Position numbers and translations under genes: made by a program
The notes under the pieces: model-generated
Told to the model about the DNA's origin: nothing
Databases searched by the model: none
The model's input: the letters and a program-made list of their open reading frames with translations, nothing else
In this document: piece after piece, positions 29,901-42,318 of the stretch
How positions within the stretch are numbered: the first letter of the stretch is position 1
How the letters are laid out: the number at the start of each line of letters is the position of its first letter
Assembly: GCA_032718865.1 (NCBI GenBank)
Contig: JALUTQ010000007.1
Coordinates: 2,431,699-2,495,698 of the forward strand
Direction: 5' to 3'
DNA length: 64,000 nucleotides
From: Tilletia caries
Lineage: Eukaryota > Basidiomycota > Exobasidiomycetes > Tilletiales > Tilletiaceae

Positions 29901-30937
29901 ACGGCATGATATTGCCCGCTGCGAAGCGCGAGCATCGCAAGTTCACCCACGAGCTTGCGGCGGTGTACAAGCTCTCGAGCGAGAGTGTCGATTCGGAGCC
30001 GAAGCGGAGTGTCTCGATTCGACGATTGCAGGGCAGTCGAGTTCCCAGTCCGCTGCTTTCGGAGGTGTGGGCGAATGCGCTGGCGGAACAGACGACGACG
30101 ACGACGGCTTCGTCCTCCTCCAAGCTGAGCACAGCCCCCATCGATCGGAACAGGCAGAATGCCCCTGGCGCGAGTGCATTGGGCAACTTGCCCTTGAACG
30201 CGATCCTGCTCGAGTCTGTTTTCGGACACAGCGCTGCGTCGTTGCGGGAGCATCTCGAGACGCTGCCGGCTGGATTGCTGAATTCGGTGACCTTTGAGCT
30301 TCGCTGGGTGACCGACGAGAACGTGCTCATGACGTTTGAGCAGCAGCAGCAACAGGGAGGAGGCGGAAGCAGCGGCGTGCCCGCCACGCTTGTCCGGATC
30401 CGCTCCGCTTTGCGTGAGATGCTGGGAAGGACGGGGTTGGCTTCTCGGGCGCTTCTGTGCGTCGTTGGCCGGGATGGAGCGGTACTTCGAACAGAGGAGG
30501 ATACAGGTCCGTCGGTGTCGAACACCGCGTCTGGCACTGCTGTCAACGGTCATCCGGCCTCAACTGGGGTTCGTTCGACTGCAGGGGGAGGAGGAGGGGG
30601 AGGGGGAGGGGGAGCGCCGGCCAAAAAGCTAGGAGGCTGGGCGGCCATCGCTTCCGGTTCCGCCAGCACGCAGGCGTCCCGACTTGCCAACCACGCCTCC
30701 TCGAGCGTCTGGGATTCCGGTGTACGGCGCTCAGCGGCGGGTGGGCCGGGCCCCGCAGCGAGCGGGTCTGCTTTGAACAACAATCATCAGGCTGGGGGGC
30801 CGTCGTCGTCGTCTTCGTCGTCGGGCCGGATCGTGTTGACGACCTCTGCGGCGAATAGCGCTCGGGCCAGTCCGCGGATGGAGCTTCTGCCTGCGTTCGC
30901 TCGGGAGGCCACGCCGGACGACTGGGAGATCGACTGA
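26987..30937 (+). CDS. FAP1: NFX1/FAP1-type zinc-finger protein with RING and R3H domains
   Basis: Two exons, 26987-28754 and 28821-30937, giving 1,294 residues. The N-terminal 250 residues are Gly/Arg/Ala-rich. A RING/PHD-like domain starts at about residue 258 (CAICYNT...CDQC...CPGC), then CWCARVKDP leads into a long array of NFX1-type zinc fingers (C-x-H-x-C and C-HPG-C-x-PC patterns, about 345-890). An R3H-like region lies at about 923-980 (FYATHRAFGDEVE...REHRKFTHELAA). NFX1 proteins act in transcription and mRNA control, and yeast FAP1 binds the FKBP12 prolyl isomerase; which role holds here is unknown. The 66-nt intron is a multiple of three with no stop. Splicing restores the family pattern CHHG-PCPPC, which is why I call it an intron. 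The C-terminus is Gly/Ser-rich and ends DDWEID. The ATG at 26987 is preceded only by a TTG. Confidence 0.93.
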   Translation: MSAAQVESRPTPSTAAAYDTPPATTSNSNPRSSTRPGPSGEPGSHRQGGGAGGAPGGGRDRRRRGKAPAAGAAESDHQGAQARGGGRNGGGGGRSGGAQAEVNGDSAAQQNGHRNQGASNRSANGGRGRGQGQGRPARGKANDGHAQGQTDPALDNAPGSSGANGGRQRQGRGKAKENPTSSSSADASAQPGTEPVAPISTRKRNFGGKITTDEADSTERGSADVKGKGVAPAPVPPLIREYADLRSRLVAELGSGQYECAICYNTLTTRQPCWSCDQCYTVLHMSCTKKWASTSVDQANAQLAMQEDPEIRARRGTWRCPGCQFAREDVPQAYWCWCARVKDPQARGGLNPHSCGQRCGKGSCPHGGCAEPCHPGPCAPCAVTVSKRCHCGKHVLPIRCSQLNPSARAAGAGLQPGVASIPSEAPAAVQIERGISCSEACGKLLNCGTHSCAAVCHPGACTFCAEHINAKCYCGLQEKDLVCGSEGTAQRCVRDDDNTEWTGLWTCDTVQQKPYDCGKHFYEQSCSSSSHTTDRPPCPRSPERIKRCPCGKTALTDRTSCEDDIPTCGSKCEKVQLCGHLDSDSSCHHGECSFCDDVLMDGNDAELLFCSGPCPPCRVLMTTPCRCGESKQTRQCYEHQREESEGGQEILCSTLCKALRNCGKHVCNRRCCPLSFQAKAKGKKRPSPHELAAQDPAGFHECNVPCGKPLTCGLHACPMTCHRGPCQRCLQASFEELICFCGRTVLEPPVACGTVIQCNFPCTRPPPTCGHPKVQHNCHEGEACPPCVFLTERLCHCGKSVVQAVPCSRLTERVRCGMTCGALMHCGFHRCEGHCHRAPGDCGSCTQVCAKPRKLCGHPCTKPCHAPAACPDAEPCESIITIQCPCGHLQQKSKCGASTSNPAGRERALKCNDACAIAQRNMKLADALGINYAEKGAPAVYEADTIKFYATHRAFGDEVERAFTEFVTSSRNGMILPAAKREHRKFTHELAAVYKLSSESVDSEPKRSVSIRRLQGSRVPSPLLSEVWANALAEQTTTTTASSSSKLSTAPIDRNRQNAPGASALGNLPLNAILLESVFGHSAASLREHLETLPAGLLNSVTFELRWVTDENVLMTFEQQQQQGGGGSSGVPATLVRIRSALREMLGRTGLASRALLCVVGRDGAVLRTEEDTGPSVSNTASGTAVNGHPASTGVRSTAGGGGGGGGGGAPAKKLGGWAAIASGSASTQASRLANHASSSVWDSGVRRSAAGGPGPAASGSALNNNHQAGGPSSSSSSSGRIVLTTSAANSARASPRMELLPAFAREATPDDWEID

Positions 30938-31430
30938 GGCGAGCGGCAATAGACACTCGCAACGATTCGATACTGTCACCATCACGCATCATGCATCAAT
31001 CAGAACGCTTGCAAAGTGTCAAGAAGGGTGTCCAATTGCAGGAAAGTTCTCAGAGCCGATCGCTCTTGGACGTCGTGCACGAGAGAGCGAGTCCAGAGGT
31101 TTGCTGTCCCAATCAGATGAGTGAGTAGTGAGTGAGTGAACAAACAGTCTGTTTAAAGTACAAGGAGAGGGCAAGTGAGTGAAGTAGAGGAAAGTGAGAA
31201 ACGAAGGAGTACGGGAAGAGAAGAGGAAAGGGAAGGAAAGGAGAGAAGAGAAGAGCTGAAGGGAACCCGTGGTATCATGGAAAGGGAGAGAGAACGTTGG
31301 AAGAGAACGGAAATGCTCGTGAGTCGCGGGGCCAAATGATCCCGGCGAGCGAGCCTGGCAGGAAGAAAGAGGGCCGGTCGATTTTGATCGAGTCGCATAG
31401 AAGTTCTGTTGGCATGGAATCATGTACCCA
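30938..31430. other. Convergent 3' flanks of FAP1-like and BEM2-like genes
   Basis: 493 bp, purine-rich on the plus strand between about 31150 and 31290. No gene is supported. Confidence 0.45.
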
Positions 31431-34400
31431 TTACGCAGTCGCAGGGATGGTTTCGGCAGAAGTGTCCGTTTGAGCGAGAGCCGAGCTGGCAGGTTCTTGC
31501 GCTTCCTTCGTCGCGACCTTCTCAGCCGCATTCCCCCCTCCGACTGGAGATGCGCTTTCGGCCGTGGAGACACCTTCAGGTCGACCGGTCGCTGAGGCAG
31601 AGCCGGTCGAAGCAGAAGCAGCTTGTGCGATGTCGTCCATCTTGACCTCGCTCGGGCGTCGGTTAGGATTGACCGTGACAACGTGGTAACCTAGCGGACT
31701 TGACGGAGCAGCAAGAGCAGCAAAGTCGAGCGCTTCTAACGCGTCGGTGGCGTCCAAGTAGACACTCTCTTCCTTGGCGCCGACACGGCGGCGAGACACC
31801 GGGGCGGTTGACGATCCGTTCCTCGCACGGGCGTTACTCCTCGCCTGTTTCGCCTCATTTGCCTCATCGTTGACCAGCTCGACCTCAGACTCGGCGGTGC
31901 TCATGGTGGCAACGCTGGGCTCAGTGACGGAGGATTCGGCCTGCGGACTCGGCAAGCGCTGAAGCCCAGCATCCAGCATCTCCTCGATGTCGGCAGCGAG
32001 CGCCTCGGATGATTTGTTGTGATCCGATGAGAGCAATTGAAGTCCCGTGTTGAGGTTTGATGTGCTGGACGAAGGTCTGATTGTGCCTGAAGGAGATGTG
32101 CCAAGAAGATCCAGGGTGGCAGAACGGCCGTTCGGGTTCTGGGAAAGTGAAGCAGGCGAAACGGGGCTTTCGGAAGCTGGAGCGTCCTCATCCGCCTGCA
32201 CGCCGGTGACTATGGCGACGAGACCATGCGAGCTGTCGGAAGCAGCCGGGGTGAAGTTGAGAGGCGGTAAATGAATCTGGAGCGAGTCTTTGGATTGGTC
32301 CGCCTCATCATCCATGCTCTCAACCTCTTCGCCATCGTGGTCTAGGTCTGCGCTGGTCCTGGCCACATCGTCCAGCAGCTCTGTGTCCTCTCCTTCTTCG
32401 ACGCCGGCCTCGTCTCCGTCCAACGGGTCTTCGGATGCAGCAACAGCCCCCGTCTCTGTTTCGAGTTCGGCTTCCGCTTCGGGCTCAGGCTCCAATTCCG
32501 GCTCAGGGTCGGGTTCAGCTTCGAAGAGCCACTCGTGCCCGGTAACGATGATCGACACGATATGTGCGGCTTTGCCAACATTCGCGAAGCTTCGTGTCAG
32601 ACTGTCAGGGGCCGGAGGCGGGTTCAACAGCGAGGTAGCTGTCATTGAGAAGAAGTAAAAAGAGAATTAAGTAAGCATCATCCTACATTTGCAACATTGT
32701 CCAGACACTCACCAAAGACGAGTCCTATGTTGTGCTGGAACATCTTGTTGTGTTGACCCTCCTCGACGACACGCGCAAGGTGCTCGATGATGCGGCGCAA
32801 CACGTCGAAGTGTGCTTTGGGAAGATCCCAGATGAGGTCACGCAGAGCATGCATGCGTGCGTCTGTGTCTTTGATGCTCTCTACCTCAATCAACGCATCG
32901 TAGTGCGAAAAGGGCACTGGCGGATTCGGTAGATCACGGAACCATTGCTTGACAGCCCCTGCGATTGTGTGAACATCGCTGAAGTCACCCTGTGCCAACT
33001 CGACGCTCTCGGGCGCTTGTTTGTTGAAAGCTTCTTTCAAAGCCATGATCGCGCTTTTCGCACCGGAAATGCGGTAGATGCCTTGCTCTCGCAGGCCTAG
33101 GTGGCGAAAGATTTCGGAAATGTCTAAGTCAGAATGAAGTTCGAAGCGGGCCTCATGTTGTACTGTACTCACCTCGAGCTTCAATCTCCATCAGCATTCT
33201 CTCAAGACCCAACGGCACCTCCCGACCTTCCTTCTCGGCCAGTTCAATGATGCTAGGACCCCAAAGGGGAGTGACTGTCGGCGAGTGAAAAGAGGTCAGA
33301 AGACAGGGACGATGGAAAAAAGTTGCACCGAAAAGACTCACAAACAGACCGCGTTGCCTTACTTTCGCCCACTTTGGACCGTGCAAATAGCTTTGAAGAT
33401 GTCTCGATGCGGCCGACCCAGTCCGATAAGTCAACGGCAGTAGGGGCTTGCAATAGATACTTTGCTCCCTCTTGTGACGTCAGATGGAACACGAAGCTGC
33501 GTTGAGAGTTGTGCCAGACCGCCACTTGAGCACCGCCACAACCTGCGGAATACGATGCTTTCTGAAGTGGCGTCAGGCCCATCAGCTCGTTGAGCGAGCG
33601 ATTTGGGACCTCGACACGCTCCGGCTTCTCCGTAAGGCGAACGGCTCCGCGGAAGATGGCAGTCATGCGACGAGTCTTCTTTTCTGCTTGCATTTGCCCT
33701 TGTGAGGTAGTCGGCAGTGAGCTGGACGGTGTAACGGACAGCAGGGGCGTGGACGCTCGGTATTGGACCTGGGGCGACTGTGGACGCGTTGCAGAATTGT
33801 TGTTCTTGAGCGCCGTCAAAGTCTCCAGAGCCTGTCGTTGACGACGGCTCTTGGCCTGCTCGTCTAAGCTCAGACCGTTCAGCGGCCGGAGAGGACGACC
33901 TTTGAGTTGCGGAATGATGGCGGGAGACGAAAGGCCTGCCTCATGTGCTGCATCTTCTTTGAACAGGCGCGGATCCCAGACGGCATTGCAAAGCGTTGCC
34001 TGTACGTTGCGAAGCCTGAGACTGGCCATTTCAGTGAGGCTCGAGTCGACCAGGAAAAGTCGCGATCGGAGAGACGACTGGACCAAGTTCCAAACCAGCC
34101 GCTGCTTGTCAAAGTTGATGAGTTGAGCAGCAGTTTCCGTTTCAGGGAAGTCGCGTGAGGCAGCTTCTGCCAAGCTTTGCAACACCCAGCCGAGGTCCGG
34201 GATAGACGGATGGACTGAAGCGCCCTCGAGACTGGAGACCGTAGAGACGGCAGGGATTAGATCCTTGATGTATTCACCAGAGGCGTGACGAGCCATAGCT
34301 ACGCCTTGCCATGCGCGGACGAAAAGACGACTCTCCGGAGTGGTGAGAGCACCGACGAGCGCACTTTCAACGAAGGAAGCCACGGTCGAATCTTTCAAGG

Positions 34401-37400
34401 GCGACTGAGCGTCGATGGTAGTTTGAGATCCTGCTCGTGCACGGACCATCCGGGCTCGGCAAATCCAAACGGCGTCGAGCATGCGTTCCAATCGTTCTTG
34501 CCTTTTCTGGACACCAATCTTGATCTCGATGCTGAAATAGAAGCAGAAGTGAAGGTGAGGATTTTGCGGTAACGACAGACCAAGGATGGAGCGAGGGAAC
34601 ACGCCAGGACTTACATGTGAATGGCCAACCAGCCCTTAATCAGCTGATGAACCGCCAAAACATCCCGGACAGCCGGTGGCAAGCGCTGCAACAAAGACAC
34701 CTGTTCGCCCATTTCCGACGCCTGAACGAGTACCTCCAGCAACTTGTACAGACTGAGCGACCACGGCTCTTGCCCGTCGCCAGCGCTTCGTCCCGTCTGC
34801 TGTTTGTTCGGGAACCAGCCCAGCAGGCTGGATGCTTGCATCTCGAACAACTCGGCTGTCACGAGCAAGTCGCGCTCGTAGACTTTATAGAAAAAGGATG
34901 CCGCGATGCACTCGAGATAGTTGACAAGATCTCCGGGCGAGACGGTGTCGATGTCGATCTCGACGCTGCTAGGGCCAAGTGCTAGTAGGTCCGTGAGCGC
35001 AGACGGTGACTGCTCATCTGAGAGTACGTTCACCGTGTTGGGAGTCATCACTCGCAGTCGGAAAACTTGCTCCACCACTGCCAATTGCTCTGCAATCTTG
35101 CTTGCAGAAACCGCGATGGGAGACTCAGTGGACTCGTCGGGAGTGGCTCGACCGTTGGAGACACTAGCGCTCGCCCCGGCGGCTGTGAGAGTCTGAGGCG
35201 TATGGGCGAAGAAGGCATTGATCTCCTCATACAAGTCCCGATCTTCCGCAAAGTCCTGCGCGAACCGCTCAAACCAAGTCTGGAGTGTTGCAAGCACGCC
35301 AGCCCGGATGGTGGTGACCATGTCCCAATCGATCGGATGATCCGCGTGCGCCGCAACCGACGGCGGTTGCCAAGTAGGGAAGAATGGCTCTTTCCAAGTG
35401 GGGATTGGCATGGCGTACTCGGCCCCTGCAGCTTCGGCCGACACGAATCGCTTGACGAGCATCCGCAACATGACGTTGGGCGTGCAAAGGGTTCGGAACG
35501 TGCCTAAGAAGGCGAGTCGGAACGAGTGCAAATCCATGGACAGATGCGCTTTCCTCGACGATGACAGGGGGACTTCACCGTTGTCGTCAGGAAGGCTGGT
35601 CGTGATGTGGTCAACGCCCATCACCATGATATCAGCTGCAAAAAGAAACAATTAGTCGTCAGTGAATTTGCCAACTTTCTGCGCCCCCTGTATAGTCTCC
35701 AAACTCACTAATCTTCTCCAGGCTGCCAGCCTTCAGAGTGACCTCCAAAGTGGCAGCTGCGTCAACAACAGAGTTTCGGTTCGAAGCGGGAAGACTTGAT
35801 CGCTTCGAGACTTGCGACAGCGGCCGGGTCTGTCGGCTCATGTCCTGTGAGAAGCGTTTGCTAGCGCGCGGCGATGATGGGGCCGACGGCGCCACCTCGC
35901 CCACCGTCCGCAACACGAGATCCGGCCCAATATTTAACACGTGCTCATCTCCATTGCCCGCCGCGTTGCCGCTCAACGAAGACCACTCCGGTATCCGGTT
36001 GAAGGCAAAGGTGCGGGTGTTGCGCGCCGGCTGGGAGGTCGGGAATGTCAAGGAGCGCGAGAGGGGCGATCCACTCAGTGCGGGCCGATGGCCCGGCGAG
36101 CGCGCCGTGATGGTCCTCTCAGGGTCAAGCAGTGCCGCGCTCGGTCGCGACGGCTCAGTGACACCCGCAAGCAGGCCCGCCCGATCGACGAGAGACAGGT
36201 GCGGCAAGGGCTGCGGGAAGAGCAGTGGTACCATCGCGTTGGTTGTGGCGCGTGCGGAACGGGGCTGACGCCAGTACGGCTCGTGCGCACCGAGCGTCTT
36301 GGGCTCGGCGTGTAAGGAATGGTTAAGATACCGCGCGACGTCCGTGTCCGTCCGTGCACCCGCTAGCGCCTGCAGGGTAGCCTGATACTCCGTAATGGGT
36401 GCAAACTCGGGCGAGTCCGTCGCCAGGCCCGTGTTCACCAAGGCAGACAGAGCAGCATCGCGCTGTTGATTGTCGAACACGAGTCCAAAGACGCGTTCCG
36501 CCGCGTCTAGATTCTCCGCCACGATCAGCTGGCCCGAGCCAGGAGGAGCCGCAGGCAATCGACGAATCGCCACACATGCGTCGCCAAAGTACGGAATCGA
36601 ACTTTGGCGCCCTCTCCGCACTCTCGGGTCTGTATCCTCCGAGTCGGCCAAAAGAGCATCGATCCGACCCCGGATACCCTCGGCCCAACCCAGCTTAGCC
36701 AACCTAGGCGCCCACGTCTGACCGATCAACTCCCGATCCTTGTCCGCCACGTAGCGCCACGTCGCCTCAAGACGAGCCACAGCACGCGAGCACAGCGCCG
36801 CGCAAATGGCCACCCAGCCTGCGTAGTCGCCCAGGCGGTGGAGATGGATACCAATCGCGATCCATTGTCGGATGAGCGCAGCGCGCTGCTTGGCCGCTTG
36901 GGCGGGAGGGACCGTCGCAGGCGCGTTGTGAGGACCTGCCAATCTCTTGTTTATCCCATCCGCCAAACCGGTAGTGCCTGTGGGCAGCAGCTGATCCAGA
37001 ACGAGCCGGGTGAGGTAGTGCGGCATAAGAGAGTCAAAGCTGAACAGGGCACGAGCTTGCTGCTGCGTCGCGTGAGCTTCACCCGTGACCGTCAACTTGG
37101 AAAGTGTCAGGCGCGGAGTGACGAGGTAGCGCAGACGGTCGCGGTGGAAGAGGCTGATCTGCTGTGCGACCTCGAACTGACTGAGGCCAAGGAGGACCTG
37201 TCCGCTGAACCGCGTCTGCACAAGAGCAGTCAACTCGGCGCGTCTCTGCGGGCTACTCGGTCCCTTCTCAGCCAACCTGTTCACCCAGTCCGTCAAGACG
37301 ACCGACTGCTGATCCGACAAGGTCGCAAGCGAGAGCTGGAACGGCTTCTCGGACGTCGAGGCAAGCGTCGCCAGCTTCTCGAGCACCTCCCGCACGGCAG

Positions 37401-40400
37401 AATTAGCAACGAGCGCATCGTCAATCTGCACCACCTCCAAGAAGAGCACGACCCTCCCGCGAACTTCATCATGGAACGCGCCCGCCTGGTCCGCCTTGGT
37501 CGCCAAGCGCTCCCTGATCCGGGCAGGCAAGTTGGATCGGTCCTTAGACGTCAGCGCAACGACGGCCCACTTGTTGATCGCCTGTGCCAACGCGAGGACT
37601 GGGTGGCCGAAGCGGAGGAGGTTGAGGAGCATCGCGCATACGAACGCAGTCGTCTCGCGATCCCTCTCATTCGCGCTCATCGAGACTTGTGGCCGTGGTG
37701 AAGGCGCCGTCACTCCCAGCCCGAGCAGACGACCGACACCACCACCGCCGCCGCCGTCGGCACCACTGCCATTTCCAGGCAGCCGCGCATCAGCCGCAGG
37801 CGACTCAGCAACGATCAACTGAGTCGCAAACACGAGCTCATGCGCCAGCGCATCCACACTTCCGCGCACGATCCGCTGACCCCACCGAGCCGGCGCCTTC
37901 TCCTCATTCGAGAGCACGAGCTCATGGTGCTTATCGCTCTGGTGCCACTCCGGCGGACTCCGACTCGTGTCTTCAATCCCTGCCGACGAAGGGCCAGGTC
38001 CAGGCCCGGCACCCGCGCTTCCCGACGCGGTCATCGCGAACCCGCCCAAGGTCGGTACACTGCGATCAGACCCGTCGAGCCGGGCCGTCCCAGGACGCCC
38101 ATTGTTGTGATGCTGCTGCTGTGGCGGCACATTCCCGCCGGTCCCCATACTCTGCACAAGACTCTGCGAGCTCAGACCGGCCTTCTTGAGTACGTCTGCA
38201 TCGAGGGTGATCGGCAGCTGGCCAAAGCCAAGTCCCGCCCCGCCTCCCGCTGGGCCGGCGAGGGTCCCTGTGGGCGACCGAACCAGCGTCGTAGGGAACG
38301 CAGCGCGAACCTCGTCCGCCATCGACGCCGGTGGCTTGAAGAATACCATCTTACCGTCGTTGGTAAGCACGACCCGGTACGGTTTCCAACCCCGGCTGAT
38401 ATCCTTCTCCTTCTCTCTGCTCTTGCTGCTGCTGCTGCTGCCGAATGCACCTCCTTCGATCAGCCCGGGCGTGCCCCCTGATCCCTCCGACAGCTGTTGC
38501 AGCGATAGACTGATGTTGGCGTTCCGGAGTAGGAAACCCTGGAAGGTCGTTCCGGCGGGTAATGGTGGGGGTGGCACGGACGAAGATGGCACAAGGGTGC
38601 CCGCAGCGGCAGCCCGACGCGCCGCATCATCCCCCGAAGTAGGTCTATACCCACCGCGCGCACCGCCACCTCCAGCGCTATCCGGCTGTTTCGACGTACC
38701 TCCACCTCCTCCGGCCAAATTGCCAAACAACAACTTGCTCGGTCGCCGCGCATGTTTCGCGTCCGGGCCGGGGGAGAGGAGCAGGTTGGAATCGACGGAC
38801 TGAGAGGCGGATACGCTCCCTGTTCCCGCATTACTGCCACCTGCACCACTCCCACTACCAACGATCCCGCCCAGGCCCGCCCGCCCGCCACTCGCGACAC
38901 CAACGGCGGCATGGAACAGACCCGTGATCCCCCCACCTCCGGCAGAGGAAGAAGCAACAGCACCCTGGCCCAGTGGACTCGCCGGCGTCGCACCCGCAAA
39001 TCCTCCGCTCGTAGTGGACGAGGCCGACAAGGGAATCGACTCCGAGCGCCCGTGGCCAAAGGCGGCAAAGCCCTGTGGGGGCGTCGACGTCGACGGATGG
39101 ACAAATGCCGGCTGCGGCGCTGAGAATTCGCGTTGGCGCGGCTGTGTCCCACCTGCCACACTCGGCATCGAACGCGGGATCCCGCCTCCGCCATTGTCAA
39201 GCATGGGCCCAGGGAGCGGCGACATCGCACTCGACATCATCGAGTCGTTGCTGATCCCCCCACCCGTGCCGTTACTGCCACCGCCGCCAGTAAACTTACG
39301 CTCGCCTTTAAGCACAGGCGAAGCAACCCCGATCCCAAAGCCCCGTTGTCGCGCGCCTTTCAGAGTAGGCGACTGGCTCGAGCTACCTGCACTCCCGGGC
39401 CCGCCGCTGCCCATCTGATCGTGCGGGATCGGCGGAGGCGGGGGCAGCTGGCCAAGCTGATGCTGGTAGTGCGCCTTGGCCGCCCCACTTCCGAGGGCGT
39501 GGAAGTGCGCATGATGCTGTCCACCGCCAGCGGAGCTCAACTGGCTCAAGTCGTCGGCACTGCGGGAGAAAGCGCTCTGGCCCGTGCTCGAAGTTGGGCT
39601 GCGGAGGTAGCGCGACGACGATCCCGGTGGAGTCGAGCCGTCCTCTCCCTGTCCGCCTGGGAAGGGAGGCAGCTGGGAGGGCTGCGTGAGAGGCGAAGGT
39701 GCCGTACCTTGGCGATTGGCGCGGTTGTCGAAGGACAGTTTCCGGCCGGGAGAACCTGCGAGGTCTGGACGGGCATTGTTCCCGGCGCCGGATGACATGG
39801 ACAGCAGATCTGACTGACTCTTGCTGAACGAGCCATAGGGTAAGCTTGGACTTGTGTTGTTTCCAGGGCCTGGCGTTCCCGATCGAGGACCCGGTCCCGG
39901 GGTGCCTGAACGGCCAGGCTGGGAATATCCACTGGCGCCCGCTGCTCCTGCTGCCATCTTGCTTAGGGAGGCATTGCTTGCTTTGCGGTCGCGGTTCATT
40001 CCGAAGAAGTTGCGCTTCGTTGGAGAACTGACCGGTTCTTCGACGAGGTTGATACCGGCGATGCCGCCAATGGATGATTGAGCCGGACTTCGCGCATTGG
40101 AAGGGTACCGTCCGCTTTGATTGCTCGTCCCTGCTGAGAACAACGCCGTACAAAGAGCATGTGGAGAAAATTGGTCAGCCTATATGCCACGCGATGAGGA
40201 GGAATGCCAAATGGGTGATTACTTACCAGCACCATTCTCTGGATGAGATATCAAAGACGAGAGAGAAGTGGAGGAGATCATGCCTTGGTTGCTTGCGAGG
40301 GGCGACATCAATGAGTTCTGAGAATTCTGTCCCGCAGCCGACGCCGCCGCCGCGGATGTGGATGAAGAGGAGGAGAAAGTACCCTTGGCTTTGCTGATAA

Positions 40401-40968
40401 AGAAGTTGAGCGCAGACTGCGATCGACCCATGCTGGAGCTTGGGCCCGAACCTGGGATGGGCGAGACCGGCGGAGGGGGAGGAGGCTGTTGAAAGCCCTG
40501 GCTATTCTGGGTGTTAGAAGATGCGAACGAGTACGAGTCCAAGCTCGAGTTCGTCCTGCTGTATGCTGAGGCCGGCGGCTTTGGCTGTTGGTAGAGATGG
40601 GATGCCTGCTGTTGGGAGAGTGCGGGAAGGGGTCTTTGAGGGATGCCTCCTTGCTGGCTGTATGCATAGGCACCTTCCTGCTGTTGTTGCTGATGATACG
40701 CATTCGGCCCTGGCCCTCTTCCGCTGGATTGGGACTGGTGGTGCTGATGCTGAGGCAGGAAGGACAGACTGGCGGATGCTCCGGTCATGGCGGGGTTCTG
40801 GCTGTATGGGGATGTGGGCCGTCTGCTGTCGGACGCACCAGCGGCATTAAAGCCATGCTGCTGCTGCTGCTGCTGTTGTTGATGTTGCTGTTGTAGTTGC
40901 TGTTGAGCGGCGCCGGTAATGGGCATGGGCTCGCTGTCCTTGCGTTGCTTGTTGCCGCGACGAAGCAT
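31431..40968 (-). CDS. BEM2: Bem2-like Rho GTPase-activating protein with RasGEF-type and PH domains
   Basis: Seven exons on the minus strand: 40968-40227, 40133-35709, 35635-34615, 34531-33342, 33274-33173, 33123-32713 and 32638-31431. Together they encode 3,032 residues. The first about 850 are Gln/Ser/Gly/Pro-rich and low in complexity. A PH-like segment (GWKPYRVVLTNDGKMVFF) lies near DNA 38330-38550. Next comes a first REM plus RasGEF-like module in exon 2, with the helix AICAALCSRAVARLEATW and SIPYFGD. A second REM-like (SFRLAFLGTFRTLCTP) and RasGEF-like module spans exons 3-4, then a second PH and a RhoGAP domain across exons 4-7 (EQGIYRISG with the arginine finger; NIGLVF). This order matches yeast Bem2, a Rho GAP in polarity and bud emergence. 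The RasGEF-like parts may be non-catalytic. Exon 2 has a CAGCAG tandem acceptor, and exon 4 has two in-frame donors (33341 or 33362); I chose GTGAGT. Confidence 0.9.
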
Positions 40969-42318
40969 CTTGGGAGATTGCGCTGGGTGTGGACTGAATG
41001 CTGGTTTGAGGGGCGATGTTCTTTCCAGTCAGGCCGGTGTTGATCGTGGTCGTGGAAGACGGCTGTCCTCGACTTGGCTGAGCTGGCTGCTGGAGTGGAC
41101 TGATGGATGTGAAACGACGTTTGGGAAGTGGGTGAGGAAAGCGCAGGGCCTTGTTGATATGCACTGTCGTCAGAGAGCGAGGCGCCGCAGATATCAGATG
41201 AAAAGTGTGAGGACAGAAGCCGTTCGCCCCTCCACCTGGACACTGTCTTGCTCGGCCGTGACCGAGGTTATGGTTGGAGAAGCCGGGGTAGGGACCGTGT
41301 GCTCGTCCTTATGCGCGTCTTTCGTCAGAGCGCCAGTGCGGCTGTCGAAAGGGAAGACAGAAAGAGAGAGCGAATTAATGAGATTCATTTAGAGATACGC
41401 ATTTCCTTTGCTCTTCGAGACAGCGAGTTCATATGGGGAATGCGCACATACCTCCTCTTCTTTTTCCTTGTTCCTGCGTCGGGGCACTTTGCTCAATGCT
41501 CGTCCGCCGTGTATGGATGTCCGCTGGCTTACGAGTCTCGATCCTGCGGGCGAGCGTGGGGGCGACAGAGGTGGTGGTCGGGGGCGAGGATGGGAACAGG
41601 CGAGTGGGAAGTGGGATAAGATAGCAAGGAGCGGAACAGGTGACAGGGGGAAGGAGAGATGCGAAGGGCAGCATACATACATATGTACATAGGATGCCGA
41701 GCCAGGTGCGCGTGTGGGTGAGCTGTCGCTTTCCCTTGTGGGGTGGGCACGTCAGACTCACCCATGCACACGCACGGAGTCTCAATATGGGAGTCTCCAG
41801 CTATCTTATTTCCACTTTGTCGGTCAAACCTTGCTCTCACTCTCTGCGCTTCTAGGTTCCACTCTCGTAGCTTCACTTGCTCGTGCGCGCGCATGCTCTC
41901 CTCTCGTCCGTGTGTTTACGCTCTCCAGCCTCCAGCCTCCAGTCCCCGAACCTCCCAGTAGATGCAGAAGCGAACGAGCGAAGATTGGGAAGTTGCGGAA
42001 CAGAGAGAATTAATTATTACTGAAGCAGCGCGCAACACTAGTCGCTTCGGGGCTTAGTGGTCACAGACTCCCGGGCCTAGTGGTCTGACGAGTGGAACAA
42101 CGGCGTCCCACATCTCACAGCTCACTGCCGGTGAAACGCGAGCTTGAATCAGAGCGGGGGCCCAGCGGAGTGGATCGCGTCGGTCACGTGGTCAAGCCAA
42201 CACGCGCACCCACGCGACGCGTTTTTCGGAAGCAACACGCACCCGACGCGCGCATCACCTTCACTTTCACCTTCACCAGCTCCTCAGGCCTCAGTGCTCA
42301 CTTCCACAACACGACACG
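40969..42318. other. Divergent upstream region of BEM2-like and gamma-tubulin genes
   Basis: 1.35 kb without a supported gene. It includes the probable 5' leader of the BEM2-like gene, where the in-frame TGA upstream of 40968 supports that ATG. A CACGTG E-box lies at 42185-42190, 129 bp before the gamma-tubulin start. Open frames here overlap in several registers and are Ser/Arg-rich without family resemblance. Confidence 0.5.

Noticed and set aside
36604..37701. 365-residue plus-strand frame opposite the BEM2-like exon 2
   Set aside because: It is antisense to the RasGEF-like region, has no start context or domain and is fully explained by the opposite gene.
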